Below, in pieces: positions 16,141-25,549 of a stretch of 58,653 nucleotides of DNA; the first letter of the stretch is position 1, and every line of letters starts with the position of its first letter. The notes below the pieces were generated by a model. The model worked only from the letters and a program-made list of their open reading frames with translations, had not been told where the DNA came from and ran no database searches. The translations under genes were made by a program, and so were the position numbers. Source of the stretch: Cellulosimicrobium funkei (GTDB lineage Bacteria; Actinomycetota; Actinomycetes; Actinomycetales; Cellulomonadaceae). Where the stretch lies: the NCBI RefSeq assembly GCF_001019615.1, contig NZ_JNBQ01000023.1:1-58653 (forward strand), given 5' to 3'.

Positions 16141-16719
16141 TCAGCGGATGCCGTCGAGGAAGCGGATCACCCGCTCGGTGACGAGCGCGGCGGCCTCCGG
16201 CTCGTACGACGGCAGGCCCGGGTCGGTGAACAGGTGCCGGTCGCCGGGGTAGACGAACAGCTCGGCGTCGGGCGTGGAGTCCACGAGCTCGCGCGCGGCG
16301 TCGAGGTCGCCCTCCCCCGCGAACGACGGGTCGGCGTCCATGCCGTGCACCTGGACGGGGACGGCGTCGGGCCACGCCTCGCCGAACTCCGAGACCGGCA
16401 CGCACGCCTCGAGCAGCACCGCGCCCTTCGCCCCGGCGCGCGTCTGGGCGAGCATCTGCGCGGGGAGCACGCCGAGCGAGATCCCCGCGTAGACGACGCC
16501 CGCGTCGTAGCCGTCGGCGACGGCGCGCCCGCGCTCCAGGACGGTGCCGAAGCCCAGCTCCTGCACGTGCGCCATCCCCTCGTCGAGGGTCGCGAACGTG
16601 CGCCCCTCGAACAGGTCCGGCGTGTGCACGACGTTCCCCGCGCCCCGCAGCGACTCCGCGATCGTCCGCACGCCCTCGGTCAGTCCCTGCACGTGGTGGA
16701 ACAGCACGACCTCGGCCAT
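16141..16719 (-). CDS. Dienelactone-hydrolase-family alpha/beta hydrolase
   Basis: 192 residues of the compact DLH fold. The nucleophile elbow reads YAGISLGV, so Ser81 replaces the Cys of classical dienelactone hydrolases; Asp near residue 128-130 and His162 ([10 protein letters not shown]) complete a triad. The protein is therefore more likely a serine esterase or thioesterase than a dienelactone hydrolase. The ATG at 16719 has a strong GGAGGGG site just upstream. It stands alone between two plus-strand units and has no aromatic pathway neighbours. Confidence 0.85.
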   Translation of the reverse strand: MAEVVLFHHVQGLTEGVRTIAESLRGAGNVVHTPDLFEGRTFATLDEGMAHVQELGFGTVLERGRAVADGYDAGVVYAGISLGVLPAQMLAQTRAGAKGAVLLEACVPVSEFGEAWPDAVPVQVHGMDADPSFAGEGDLDAARELVDSTPDAELFVYPGDRHLFTDPGLPSYEPEAAALVTERVIRFLDGIR

Positions 16720-16935
16720 GGTCCCCTCCTCCGGTGTTCCGTCGGTGGCCCGGCGGCGCCGTCGCCGTCCGGTGCGCGCCGCGCGGCGCACACCGACCAT
16801 CGTCGCGCGGGGCGCCCACGCTCGCCCGGAGCCGAGTCCAGGGACCGACGGCGGCCGTTCGTCAGGCCACCGGACCATCGACCGCGGGACGGTCGGGGTG
16901 GGCGTGCGCCGACGTCGGTCAGTAGTTTGGTGGTC

Positions 16936-18663
16936 ATGACCTCGCAGCCCGTGCCGCCGCCGATCGACCCCACCACCACGCCGTCCTGGACCGCGCTGAC
17001 CGTGCACCGCGACACCGTGGAGCCGGACCTGCGCACCTGGTTCGCGGCCGACCCGGACCGCGCGCGCCGCCTCACGCACCAGGCCGCCGACCTCACGGTC
17101 GACCTGTCGAAGAACCTCGTCACGGAGGAGACGCTCGAGCTGCTCGTGCGCCTCGCCGAGGAGGTCCGCCTCGACGACCGCCTCGAGGCGATGTTCACGG
17201 GCGAGCACATCAACGTCACCGAGGACCGCGCCGTCCTGCACACGGCCCTGCGCCGGCCGACCCCGCTGGGTGACGACGAGCACCTCGTCGTCGACGGGCA
17301 GGACGTCGACGCGGACGTGCACGCCGAGCTCGCGAAGGTCTACGCGTTCGCGGACAAGGTCCGCTCGGGCGAGTGGACGGGCGTCACGGGCGAGCGCGTG
17401 CGCACGGTCGTGAACATCGGCATCGGCGGCTCCGACCTGGGCCCCGTCATGGCGTACGAGGCGCTGCTGCCGTACAAGCACCAGGACATCGAGGTCCGGT
17501 TCGTCTCGAACATCGACCCGACGGACGTCGCGGAGAAGACCGCGGGCCTCGACCCGCGCACGACCCTCTTCATCGTCGCGTCCAAGACCTTCGGCACGCT
17601 CGAGACCCTGACGAACGCGCGCCTCGCGCGCGACTGGCTGTGGACGGAGCTCGCCGCGGTCGGCGCTCTCGACGACACGGACGAGGCTCGCCAGGCCGCC
17701 GTCGCGCAGCACTTCGTGGCCGTCTCGACCGCGCTCGACAAGGTCGCCGCGTTCGGCATCGACCCGGCCAACGCGTTCGGGTTCTGGGACTGGGTCGGCG
17801 GGCGCTACTCGGTCGACTCCGCGATCGGCACGTCTCTCGCGATCGCGATCGGCCCGGACCGCTTCGCCGAGCTGCTCGCGGGCTTCCACGCGATCGACGA
17901 GCACGTGCGCCGCACGCCGTTCGAGCGCAACGTGCCCGTCCTCATGGGCCTGCTCAACGTCTGGTACGTCAACTTCCTCGACGCCCACACGCACGCGGTG
18001 CTCCCCTACGCGCAGTACCTGCACCGCTTCCCGGCCTACCTCCAGCAGCTCACCATGGAGTCCAACGGCAAGCGCGTGCGCTGGGACGGCTCACCCGTGA
18101 CGACCGAGACGGGCGAGATCTTCTGGGGCGAGCCCGGCACCAACGGCCAGCACGCGTTCTACCAGCTCATCCACCAGGGCACGCGCCTCATCCCGGCGGA
18201 CTTCATCGCGGTCGCGAACCCGGCGCACCCGCTCACGGACGACGTCGGCGACGGCGGCGCGGTCCAGCCCGGCGCGGACGTCCACGGGCTGTTCCTCGCG
18301 AACTTCTTCGCGCAGACCAAGGCGCTCGCCTTCGGCAAGACGGCGGACGAGGTCCGCGCGGAGGGGACGGCGGAGGAGCTCGTGAGCGCCCGCACCTTCC
18401 CGGGCAACCGCCCGACGACGTCGATCCTCGCCCCCGCGCTCACGCCGTCGGTCCTGGGCCAGCTCATCGCGCTCTACGAGCACATCACGTTCGTGCAGGG
18501 CGTCGTGTGGGGCATCGACAGCTTCGACCAGTGGGGCGTCGAGCTCGGCAAGAAGCTCGCGCTCGAGATCGCGCCCGCCGTCGCGGGCGACGAGGACGCC
18601 CTCGCCGCGCAGGACCCGTCCACCGCGGCCCTCATCGACCGGTACCTCGACCTGCGCAGCTGA
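16936..18663 (+). CDS. pgi: Glucose-6-phosphate isomerase
   Basis: 575 residues, full length for the family. It interconverts glucose 6-phosphate and fructose 6-phosphate in glycolysis and gluconeogenesis in the cytoplasm. Landmarks are [20 protein letters not shown] (phosphate loop), the [19 protein letters not shown] active-site segment and the C-terminal signature [20 protein letters not shown]. The ATG at 16936 is seven bases after a TAGTTT box (16923-16928), so the mRNA may be leaderless. A long perfect hairpin terminator follows. It is a single-gene transcription unit. Confidence 0.97.
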   Translation: MTSQPVPPPIDPTTTPSWTALTVHRDTVEPDLRTWFAADPDRARRLTHQAADLTVDLSKNLVTEETLELLVRLAEEVRLDDRLEAMFTGEHINVTEDRAVLHTALRRPTPLGDDEHLVVDGQDVDADVHAELAKVYAFADKVRSGEWTGVTGERVRTVVNIGIGGSDLGPVMAYEALLPYKHQDIEVRFVSNIDPTDVAEKTAGLDPRTTLFIVASKTFGTLETLTNARLARDWLWTELAAVGALDDTDEARQAAVAQHFVAVSTALDKVAAFGIDPANAFGFWDWVGGRYSVDSAIGTSLAIAIGPDRFAELLAGFHAIDEHVRRTPFERNVPVLMGLLNVWYVNFLDAHTHAVLPYAQYLHRFPAYLQQLTMESNGKRVRWDGSPVTTETGEIFWGEPGTNGQHAFYQLIHQGTRLIPADFIAVANPAHPLTDDVGDGGAVQPGADVHGLFLANFFAQTKALAFGKTADEVRAEGTAEELVSARTFPGNRPTTSILAPALTPSVLGQLIALYEHITFVQGVVWGIDSFDQWGVELGKKLALEIAPAVAGDEDALAAQDPSTAALIDRYLDLRS

Positions 18664-18677
18664 CCCGCCTCCCGTCG

Positions 18678-18728
18678 AGCACGGCCGGAGGTCCGTCGTC
18701 CACGGGACGACGGACCTCCGGCCGTGCT
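18678..18728 (+). terminator. Strong hairpin terminator after pgi
   Basis: Perfect 23-bp arms, AGCACGGCCGGAGG continuing to GTCGTC and their complement, with a five-base CACGG loop, 14 bp after the pgi stop. Confidence 0.85.
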
Positions 18729-18748
18729 GCGTGTGCGCGCGCCCTGCG

Positions 18749-18754
18749 TACACT
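18749..18754 (+). promoter_or_regulatory. Candidate -10 box of the stressosome operon
   Basis: TACACT lies about 55 bp before the first start codon, just after the pgi terminator. No convincing -35 box was found at the usual spacing, so an alternative sigma factor or an activator may be used. Confidence 0.4.
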
Positions 18755-18808
18755 GACGGCGCGACAGCCGCGAGCCCGTTCGGCGTCGTTCAACCCGGAA
18801 GGACACCG

Positions 18809-19648
18809 ATGGCCGACGCCGCCACACCCGAGACCCTTGCCCACCTCCTGACGGAGCACGCCGACGACGTGCGCAGCGCCTGGCTCGAGGCCGCCGCGCA
18901 CGAGCTGCACGGCCGCACCTCGCGCGGCGAGCTCGAGCGGGAGCAGGGCGAGATCCTCGACGCGCTCCTCGACGGCCTGCGCTCGGGCGGCGTCGGCCTG
19001 TCCGACGCCGCGTTCGACCAGCTCCGCGGCATCCTCGCCGACGTCTCCTCCGCGCGCGCCCGCCTCGGGTTCACCCCGCGCGAGACGGCGATCGGCGTGT
19101 TCGCGCTCAAGGAGGGCCTGTACCGGCTCGCCGCGGCGACGGACGCCGACACCGACGTCACCCCGCTCCTGCGCCTGGTCGACCAGCTCGGCCTCTTCAC
19201 GTTCGAGACGTTCGCCGCGGCGCGCGAGGCGATCATCGCCGAGCAGGCCGAGCAGCTCCTCGAGCTCTCGACGCCCGTCGTGAAGCTCTGGGAGGGCATC
19301 GTCGCGGTGCCGCTCGTCGGCACGCTCGACTCGGCGCGCACGCAGGTCGTCATGGAGAAGCTGCTCAACACGCTCGTCGACACGGGCAGCGAGCACGCGA
19401 TCATCGACATCACGGGTGTCCCCGCGGTGGACACCCAGGTCGCGCAGCACCTGCTCAAGACGGTCGTCGCCGCACGCCTCATGGGCGCCGAGTGCACGAT
19501 CAGCGGCATCCGCCCGCAGATCGCTCAGACGATCGTCGCGCTCGGCATCGAGTTCGGCGACATCCGCACGCGCGCGAGCCTCGCGGACGCGCTCGTGGAC
19601 GCGCTGCGCGCGGGCCGCGACACCCGGCGGACCGGGCTCCCGGCATGA
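18809..19648 (+). CDS. RsbR-type stressosome sensor/scaffold (STAS)
   Basis: 279 residues. An N-terminal helical sensor domain of the RsbRD type (about 8-150) is followed by a C-terminal STAS domain (about 160-275). The STAS part is very close to the Bacillus RsbR family: VPLVGTLDSARTQ, then IDITGVPAVDTQVAQHLL, where Thr209 aligns with the conserved phosphorylated Thr205, then GIRPQIAQTIVALGI. With RsbS it would build the stressosome shell that binds the RsbT kinase. The ATG at 18809 follows GGAAGGA. It is first in a six-gene operon in which every junction is a four-base overlap. Confidence 0.92.
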   Translation: MADAATPETLAHLLTEHADDVRSAWLEAAAHELHGRTSRGELEREQGEILDALLDGLRSGGVGLSDAAFDQLRGILADVSSARARLGFTPRETAIGVFALKEGLYRLAAATDADTDVTPLLRLVDQLGLFTFETFAAAREAIIAEQAEQLLELSTPVVKLWEGIVAVPLVGTLDSARTQVVMEKLLNTLVDTGSEHAIIDITGVPAVDTQVAQHLLKTVVAARLMGAECTISGIRPQIAQTIVALGIEFGDIRTRASLADALVDALRAGRDTRRTGLPA

Positions 19649-20049
19649 CCGACGCCGTCCCCATCCTCAAGATCGGCTCCACGCTCCTCGTCTCGATCCA
19701 GGTCGATCTCCAGGACGACACCGCCCTGCGACTCCAGGAGGACCTCGCCCAGCGGATCACGGACACCGGAGCGCGGGGCGTGATCATCGACATCTCCGGG
19801 CTGGAGATCGTCGACTCCTTCATCGGGCGCATGCTCGCGTCCGTCGCGGGCATCTCCCACGTGCTCGACGCGACGACCGTCGTCGTCGGGATGCGCCCCG
19901 CCGTCGCGATCACCATGGTCGAGCTCGGGCTGTCGCTCGGCGACGTCCGCACGGCTCTCGACGTCGAGCGCGGCCTCGCGCTCCTCGCGCCCGAGGAGCG
20001 GTCCGCCGAGGACGTGCTCCTCGCCGCCGCCGAGCGCGAGGAGAGATGA
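19645..20049 (+). CDS. rsbS: RsbS-type stressosome STAS protein
   Basis: 134 residues, a single STAS domain. The segment ISGLEIVDSFIGRML carries Ser58, matching the Ser59 that RsbT phosphorylates in Bacillus RsbS, and VVGMRPAVAITMVELGL matches the RsbS helix. Family length is about 120. It is the structural partner of RsbR and the main negative regulator of RsbT. The ATG overlaps the rsbR-like stop by four bases. Confidence 0.92.
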   Translation: MTDAVPILKIGSTLLVSIQVDLQDDTALRLQEDLAQRITDTGARGVIIDISGLEIVDSFIGRMLASVAGISHVLDATTVVVGMRPAVAITMVELGLSLGDVRTALDVERGLALLAPEERSAEDVLLAAAEREER

Positions 20050-20468
20050 CGACGACGACCCCGCCGGCCGCGACGGCCGAGCGCGTGCCCGTGCGCACCG
20101 ACTCCGACGTCGTCCGGGTCCGCCAGCTCGTCCGCACGCTCGCGCAGCAGGCACGCCTGTCGCTCGTCGACCAGACCAAGCTCGTCACCGCGGCCAGCGA
20201 GCTCGCGCGCAACACGCTCGTCTACGGCGGGGGCGGCGAGGCCGAGGTCCAGCTCGTCACCGAGGGTGCGCGGACCGGCGTGCGCGCCGTCTTCTCGGAC
20301 GAAGGCCCGGGCATCCCGGACCTCGACCTCGCGCTCACGGACGGCTGGACCAGCGGGAGCGGGCTCGGCCTGGGTCTGTCGGGCTCGCGCCGGCTCGTCC
20401 AGCACTTCGCGATCGACACGGCACCGGGCGCGGGCACCCGCGTCGAGATCGCGACCTGGTCCCGATGA
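20046..20468 (+). CDS. rsbT: RsbT-type serine/threonine kinase of the stressosome
   Basis: 140 residues of the GHKL (Bergerat) ATPase fold. The N box is ELARNTLVYG, the G1 box is FSDEGPGIPDL, and the G2 region is SGSGLGLGLSGSRRLV, all as in RsbT. It phosphorylates RsbS and RsbR in the stressosome and on release activates a downstream phosphatase. ATGA overlap with rsbS and with the next gene. The order R-S-T is the classical module order. Confidence 0.92.
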   Translation: MTTTTPPAATAERVPVRTDSDVVRVRQLVRTLAQQARLSLVDQTKLVTAASELARNTLVYGGGGEAEVQLVTEGARTGVRAVFSDEGPGIPDLDLALTDGWTSGSGLGLGLSGSRRLVQHFAIDTAPGAGTRVEIATWSR

Positions 20469-21505
20469 TCCCGGCCCCCGACCGTCCCGACGAGCGCCGC
20501 AGCGTCGTCGAGGACGGCACCTGGTACACCGTCGACCACCCGTCGGCGGTCGGGAGCGTGCGCCGCGGCGCGAGCACCGTGGCCCGGAGCCTCGGCCTCG
20601 ACGACGACCGCGCGGCCGAGATCGGGCTCGTGGTCTCGGAGCTCGCGACCAACCAGTGCCGCCACGCCGGGTCCGGCTCGATGCTGGTCCGCGTGCGACG
20701 CACCGGCGACGACACCGCGCTCGAGGTGCTCGCGGTCGACTCCGGCCCGGGCATGCGGGACATCGGCGCCGCCATGCGCGACGGCGTCTCGAGCCGCGGC
20801 ACGCTCGGCATCGGCCTGGGCACGCTGCCGCGGCTCGCGTCGTCGTGGGACGCGTGGACGTCACCGGGCCGCGGGACGGTCATCGCGGCGACGTTCGCCG
20901 CGCACGGGGCGGTGGTGGGGCTCGCCGAGCCCACGGGCGTCACGCGGCCGATGACGGGCCAGTCGGTGTGCGGGGACGCGCTCGCGGTGCGCCACGACGA
21001 CGGCGTCCCCAGCCTCCTCGTCGCCGACGGCCTGGGGCACGGCCCGCTCGCCGCCGCGGCGTCGGGCGCCGCCGTGCGGGCGTTCCTCGACGCGCCGGCC
21101 GGGTCGGCCGTCGCCCTCCTCGAGCGCGTGCACGCGGCGCTCGGCGGCACGCGCGGCGCCGCCGTCGCCGTCGCCCAGGCAGCCGGGGGCGGTGTGCTGC
21201 GGTACGCGGGCCTGGGCAACATCGCCGGGGCCGTCCACGGCGACCGGGCGCGCGGGCTCGTGAGCTATCCCGGCATCGCCGGCACCCGAGGACGCCCGCT
21301 GCGCGAGACCACCTACCCGGTCGAGGCCGGGGACGTCGTCGTGCTGCACAGCGACGGGCTGACCGCCCGGTGGTCGCTCGCCGACTACCCGGGGCTCGCG
21401 ACCCGCTCGCCGCTCGTCGTCGCGGGCGTCGTCCTGCGCGACCACGCGGTGCGCCGGGACGACTCGTGCGTGGCGGTGCTCCCGATCGGCCGGGAGGCGG
21501 CATGA
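20465..21505 (+). CDS. GHKL ATPase fused to a SpoIIE-type PP2C phosphatase (RsbX-like)
   Basis: 346 residues. Residues about 25-145 form a GHKL domain (ELATNQCRHAG as N box, VDSGPGMRDIG as G1, GTLGIGLGTLPRL as G2), an anti-sigma-kinase-like fold. Residues about 160-342 form a small PP2C phosphatase of the RsbX/SpoIIE type, with DGLGHGPLAAAAS and LHSDGLTAR holding the metal-binding Asp residues. This fuses a kinase-like and a phosphatase-like domain; it could both add and remove phosphate on STAS partners. In Bacillus, RsbX resets the stressosome by dephosphorylating RsbR and RsbS. Coupled at both ends. Confidence 0.87.
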   Translation: MIPAPDRPDERRSVVEDGTWYTVDHPSAVGSVRRGASTVARSLGLDDDRAAEIGLVVSELATNQCRHAGSGSMLVRVRRTGDDTALEVLAVDSGPGMRDIGAAMRDGVSSRGTLGIGLGTLPRLASSWDAWTSPGRGTVIAATFAAHGAVVGLAEPTGVTRPMTGQSVCGDALAVRHDDGVPSLLVADGLGHGPLAAAASGAAVRAFLDAPAGSAVALLERVHAALGGTRGAAVAVAQAAGGGVLRYAGLGNIAGAVHGDRARGLVSYPGIAGTRGRPLRETTYPVEAGDVVVLHSDGLTARWSLADYPGLATRSPLVVAGVVLRDHAVRRDDSCVAVLPIGREAA

Positions 21506-23229
21506 GCACGACGCTGCTCGTCACCCAGCTCCGCTCCGACTCCGACGTCATCGCGCTGCGCCGGGCAGGCCGGGAGATCTGCCACCGGCTCGGGCTCGAC
21601 ACCCAGGACCAGGTGCGCGTCGCGACCGCGCTGTCCGAGATCGGCCGGTCCGCCGTCGCCTCCGGCACCGCGGACGTGGTCGTCGGGGTCCTGCCTGGTC
21701 TTCCCCAGGCGACGCTGCGCGCCGAGATCGTGGCCGGCACGCCGTTCCTCGTCGAGGGCGACTCGAGCGACGGCGGCATCCCCGCGGCGCGCCGGCTCGT
21801 CCGTGGCCTCGAGGTCGACCCGACCGGGACGCGCGTCCTGCTCACCAAGTCGCTCCCCGCGACCGCGCGGACCGACGAGGCGACGCTCGCGGCCGTGCGG
21901 CGGTCCACCGCGGCCGCGCACGTGGCCGACGCGGTCGACGAGCTGCGCGTCCAGAACGCGGAGCTGGTCCGCACCCTCGACGAGCTCACCCGCCAGCAGG
22001 AGGAGCAGCGGCGCCTCAACGTGGAGCTGGAGGAGACGAACCGGGGCGTCCTCGCGATGTACGACCAGCTCTCCTCGGAGCTCGAGGAGACCAACACCGG
22101 CGTCGTCGCGCTCTACGCCGAGCTCGACGAGCGCGGTCGCGAGCTCGCCGCCGCGAACGAGGCGAAGACGCGCTTCCTGCGCAACGTGAGCCACGAGCTC
22201 CGCTCGCCCGTGAACTCGATCCTCGGGCTGACCTCGCTGCTCGTCGACTCCCACCTCGACGGCGAGCAGACCCAGCAGGTGGGGTTCCTCCGGGAGAGCG
22301 CGGCGACGCTCCTCACCCTCGTCGACGAGCTGCTCGACCTCGCGCGCGCCGAGGCCGGGCACGAGGACGTCGCGCCCAGCCGGGTGGACGTGGCGGAGCT
22401 GCTCGACGAGCTGCGCGGGACGACTCTTCCCGTGGTGCGCCCCGGCGTCGCGCTGCGGACCGTCGCCGCAACCGGCCTCGTGCTCGTCACCGACCGCCGG
22501 CTGCTGTCCCGCGTGCTGCGCAACCTGCTCACGAACGCCGTGAAGTTCACGGACCACGGTGAGGTCGTGCTCCGTGCCGAGGCCGACGGGGAGGTCGTGC
22601 GGTTCGACGTCCACGACACCGGTCTCGGCATCCCCGCGGACCAGCTCGACGCCGTGTTCGAGGAGTTCGTCCAGGTCCCCAACCGCCTCCAGCCGACCGT
22701 GCGGGGCACGGGCCTCGGGCTGCCGTACGCGCGCCGGACCTCCGAGGCGCTCGGGGGGACGCTCGTCGCGACGTCGCGCCCCGGGGAGGGGAGCGTGTTC
22801 ACGCTCCGGCTCCCGTCGCTGTCCGTCGACGACGCGGTCCCGCAGGACGCGCGGCCCGAGCCCGACGAGGCGGACGGCGGCCTCGGGCACGTGCTCGTCG
22901 TCGACGACGACCGGGCCTACGCCTCGGTCGTCTCCTCGATGCTCCGCGACGACGCGGCGCGGGTCAGCGTCGCGCACGACGCGTCGCACGCCCTGGCGCT
23001 CCTGCACGACGGCGCGGCCGACGTCGCGCTCCTCGACGTGTGCCTCCCGGGGACGGACGGGCTGGCCCTCCGGTCGACGATCCAGAGCCTCTACCCCGCG
23101 ACGGCGACGGTGCTCATGTCGAGCGCGCCTGCCCCCGCGGGGATCGGTGACGCACCGTTCCTCGCGAAGTCGGGCATCGACCGTGACCGCCTCGTCGCGA
23201 CCCTGCGCCGGGAGGTGAGCGCCCGATGA
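21502..23229 (+). CDS. Hybrid histidine kinase with N-terminal RsbT-like domain
   Basis: 575 residues, soluble, no membrane segment. Residues 1 to about 125 resemble an RsbT/GHKL domain, with LVTQLRSDSDVIALRRAGRE like the RsbT start. About 140-225 is a long coiled coil with ELEETNxGVxAxY repeated twice. HisKA follows, with His231 in FLRNVSHELRSPVNS; the ATPase is at about 335-445 (NLLTNAVKFTD, GTGLGLPYA). A C-terminal receiver at about 460-570 has Asp512 in LLDVCLPGTDG. It would sense stress in the cytoplasm and pass phosphate to its own receiver or to the response-regulator phosphatase encoded next, with which it overlaps by four bases. Confidence 0.9.
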   Translation: MSTTLLVTQLRSDSDVIALRRAGREICHRLGLDTQDQVRVATALSEIGRSAVASGTADVVVGVLPGLPQATLRAEIVAGTPFLVEGDSSDGGIPAARRLVRGLEVDPTGTRVLLTKSLPATARTDEATLAAVRRSTAAAHVADAVDELRVQNAELVRTLDELTRQQEEQRRLNVELEETNRGVLAMYDQLSSELEETNTGVVALYAELDERGRELAAANEAKTRFLRNVSHELRSPVNSILGLTSLLVDSHLDGEQTQQVGFLRESAATLLTLVDELLDLARAEAGHEDVAPSRVDVAELLDELRGTTLPVVRPGVALRTVAATGLVLVTDRRLLSRVLRNLLTNAVKFTDHGEVVLRAEADGEVVRFDVHDTGLGIPADQLDAVFEEFVQVPNRLQPTVRGTGLGLPYARRTSEALGGTLVATSRPGEGSVFTLRLPSLSVDDAVPQDARPEPDEADGGLGHVLVVDDDRAYASVVSSMLRDDAARVSVAHDASHALALLHDGAADVALLDVCLPGTDGLALRSTIQSLYPATATVLMSSAPAPAGIGDAPFLAKSGIDRDRLVATLRREVSAR

Positions 23230-24836
23230 GCGCCGAACGCACCGTGCTGGTGGTCGACGACACGCACGCGCACCGCTACGTCATGGCGAGCTGGCTCCGC
23301 CGCGCCGGGTTCGACGTCGTCGAGGCCGCGACGGGGAGCGAGGCGCTGGCCCAGGCGGCGGCGCACGTCGACGCGGTCGTCCTCGACGTCAACCTCCCGG
23401 ACATCCCGGGCCGCGAGGTGTGCAGCCGGCTCAAGGCGGACCCGGCGACGGCCCACGTGCCGGTCCTGCACGTGTCCGCGACCGACGTCGACGCCGCGGC
23501 GCGCACCGCCGGCCTCGAGGGCGGGGCGGACGCCTACCTGCCGGAGCCGCTCGACCGCGACGAGTTCCTGGCGACCATCAGCGCCCTGTGCCGACGCGTG
23601 GACGCGCAGCGCGGCGCGGGCCGCACGGCGCGGCGGCTCGAGGCGCTCACGGACGCGCTCGTCCCGCTCCACGAGGCCCGGTCGCCGGAGGCCGTCGCCG
23701 ACCACGCGGCGCGCGGCGCGTGCGCGGTCCTCGGCCGTGCGGTCGTCTCGATGGTCGTCGCCGAGGCCGGCGTCGTGCTGCGCTCCGTGTGCACGACGGA
23801 GGGCGCCGCGCTCGTCCGTGGTCGGGGGCCGACGGCGGTCCTGCCGCCGACGGGCGCGACGTCCGCCCTGTTCGGGCCGGACGAGGTGCCCTCTCCGTGG
23901 CGGCCGCTCCTGGCCGAGGCGGGGGTCGGTCGCTCGTCGTGGTTCACCTTCTGGCTCGTCGACGGCACCGGGGCGCTCGTCGGCGGGCTCGGTATCGAGG
24001 TCGGTGACGAGCCGCTCGCCGACGAGGAGCTCGAGGCCGCCGGTCGCTTCGCCGAGGCGGTGACGGTCGCCCTCGCGAACCTGCGGACGTTCACCGAGGA
24101 GCACCGCATCGCCCTCGCGCTCCAGAGCGCGTTCCTGCCGGCCGGCCTCCGCGTGCGGGGCGGGGTGGAGGTGGCGGCGCGGTACGAGGCGTCGGACGCG
24201 CGCCTCGACGTCGGCGGCGACTTCTACGACGCCTTCGACCTTCCTGACGGGCGCGTCGCCGTGGTCATCGGCGACGTGCAGGGTCACTCGCTGCGCGCCG
24301 CGACCGTGATGGCCGAGGTGCGCATGACGCTCCGCGCGTACCTGCGCGAGGGGCACGAGGCCGCCACGGCGCTCGACCTGCTGAACGCGGCGCTGCGCGA
24401 CGACCACCCCGAGTTCGCCACGGTGTGCGTGTGCGTGCTCGACCCGGCCTCCGGTGCGCTGGAGCTCACCGACGCCGGGCACCTGCCCGCGTTCCTCGTC
24501 CGTGGCGACGGCAGCGTCGACCGGGCGAAGTCCGGTTCGCGGCTCCTCGGGGTGGCCAGCCCCGACGACCGCCCGGCCCACCACGACGTCCTGCGGCCGG
24601 GCGACCTCCTGGTGCTCGTGACCGACGGGCTCGTCGAGCGCCGCGGCGGGTCGCTCGTCGATGCCCTCGACCGGTTGGCGCGGGTCGCCTCCGAGAACGC
24701 GGGCGTCGCCCCCGCCGTCCTGTGCGACCGCCTCGTCGCCGCGTTCGACGACCCCGGCCGCGAGGACGACGTCGCCGTGGTGGCGGTCGCGCGTCAGGCG
24801 TCGCCGGACGGCACCTTGTCCGCGACGTCGTCGTAG
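23226..24836 (+). CDS. Response regulator with GAF-like and PP2C (RsbU-like) output
   Basis: 536 residues. The receiver at 1-120 has Asp54 in VVLDVNLPDIPG and an acidic pair at VVDDTH. A GAF-like region spans about 135-295. A SpoIIE-type PP2C phosphatase spans about 310-525, with LDVGGDFYDAF, IGDVQGHS and TDAGHLPAF. It is the probable output enzyme: a phosphatase that would dephosphorylate an anti-anti-sigma STAS protein and free a SigB-like sigma factor. No sigma, anti-sigma or single-domain anti-anti-sigma gene is in this window, so those partners would be elsewhere. Its 3' end overlaps the convergent RibD-like gene by 43 bp. Confidence 0.9.
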   Translation: MSAERTVLVVDDTHAHRYVMASWLRRAGFDVVEAATGSEALAQAAAHVDAVVLDVNLPDIPGREVCSRLKADPATAHVPVLHVSATDVDAAARTAGLEGGADAYLPEPLDRDEFLATISALCRRVDAQRGAGRTARRLEALTDALVPLHEARSPEAVADHAARGACAVLGRAVVSMVVAEAGVVLRSVCTTEGAALVRGRGPTAVLPPTGATSALFGPDEVPSPWRPLLAEAGVGRSSWFTFWLVDGTGALVGGLGIEVGDEPLADEELEAAGRFAEAVTVALANLRTFTEEHRIALALQSAFLPAGLRVRGGVEVAARYEASDARLDVGGDFYDAFDLPDGRVAVVIGDVQGHSLRAATVMAEVRMTLRAYLREGHEAATALDLLNAALRDDHPEFATVCVCVLDPASGALELTDAGHLPAFLVRGDGSVDRAKSGSRLLGVASPDDRPAHHDVLRPGDLLVLVTDGLVERRGGSLVDALDRLARVASENAGVAPAVLCDRLVAAFDDPGREDDVAVVAVARQASPDGTLSATSS

Positions 24837-25414
24837 GTGACCTCCGCCGGCGGCTCGGCCGGCGCGTAGACCAGGCGCACGACGCCGGTCGGGTAGGTCT
24901 CCGACCGCAGGAGCGTGAGCGGGTAGTACGGCTCGCCCTCGTCGAAGAGCCGCTCGCCCGTGCGCGCCGCGACGGGGTGGACGAGCAGCCGCAGCTCGTC
25001 GAGCAGCCCGGCGGCAAGGAGCTGGCGGACGACCGAGATCGACCCCGCGACGAGCACCTTGCCCAGGCCCGGTTCCTCCTTGAGCGCGCGCACGGCCTCG
25101 ACGAGGTCGCCGTCGACCCGCTCGACGTGCCGCCAGCCGAGCTCCTGGTCGCCGCGCGTCGCGACGATCTTGCGCATGTCGCCGAGGCGCGCCGCGAACG
25201 ACGCGTCCTCGCCCCCCGCCGTCTCCCGCTCGGGCCATGCGCCGGCGAAGCTGTCGTACGTGACCCGCCCGAGGAGCAGCGCGTCGACGTCCTGGTAGTC
25301 CTCGTCGACGGCGGCCGCCATGTTGTCGTCGAAGTACGGGAAGTGCCACGCCGGGTCGATCTCGGCGATGCCGTCGAGCGAGAGGAACAGGGTGGACACG
25401 AGCGTCGCGGTCAT
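24794..25414 (-). CDS. RibD C-terminal/dihydrofolate-reductase-like family protein
   Basis: 206 residues of the RibD_C fold, the pyrimidine-reductase/DHFR-like family that acts as a small NAD(P)H-dependent reductase. MTATLVSTLFLSLDGIAE opens the first strand; ALLLGRVTYDSFAGAW and GLGKVLVAGSISVVRQLLAAG are the nucleotide-binding strand-loop motifs. It is not part of a riboflavin operon here and the natural substrate is unknown. The ATG at 25414 begins the family-conserved first strand. The 3' end overlaps the convergent stressosome operon. Confidence 0.85.
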   Translation of the reverse strand: MTATLVSTLFLSLDGIAEIDPAWHFPYFDDNMAAAVDEDYQDVDALLLGRVTYDSFAGAWPERETAGGEDASFAARLGDMRKIVATRGDQELGWRHVERVDGDLVEAVRALKEEPGLGKVLVAGSISVVRQLLAAGLLDELRLLVHPVAARTGERLFDEGEPYYPLTLLRSETYPTGVVRLVYAPAEPPAEVTYDDVADKVPSGDA

Positions 25415-25549
25415 GGTTGGCCTTCCGGTCGGGATGGTGGGTCGATGTCGGGATCGACGGTGGAGCGCGCCAGAACTCATCGGTCCAGAGCGGACGGCTC
25501 GGTACTGGCCACGGCGTCGAATCCGGTGGTAGGTTCAGGACCACGGCGC

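Noticed and set aside
18678-18728. Small regulatory RNA after pgi
   Set aside because: A single perfect stem directly after the stop with no own promoter fits a terminator better.
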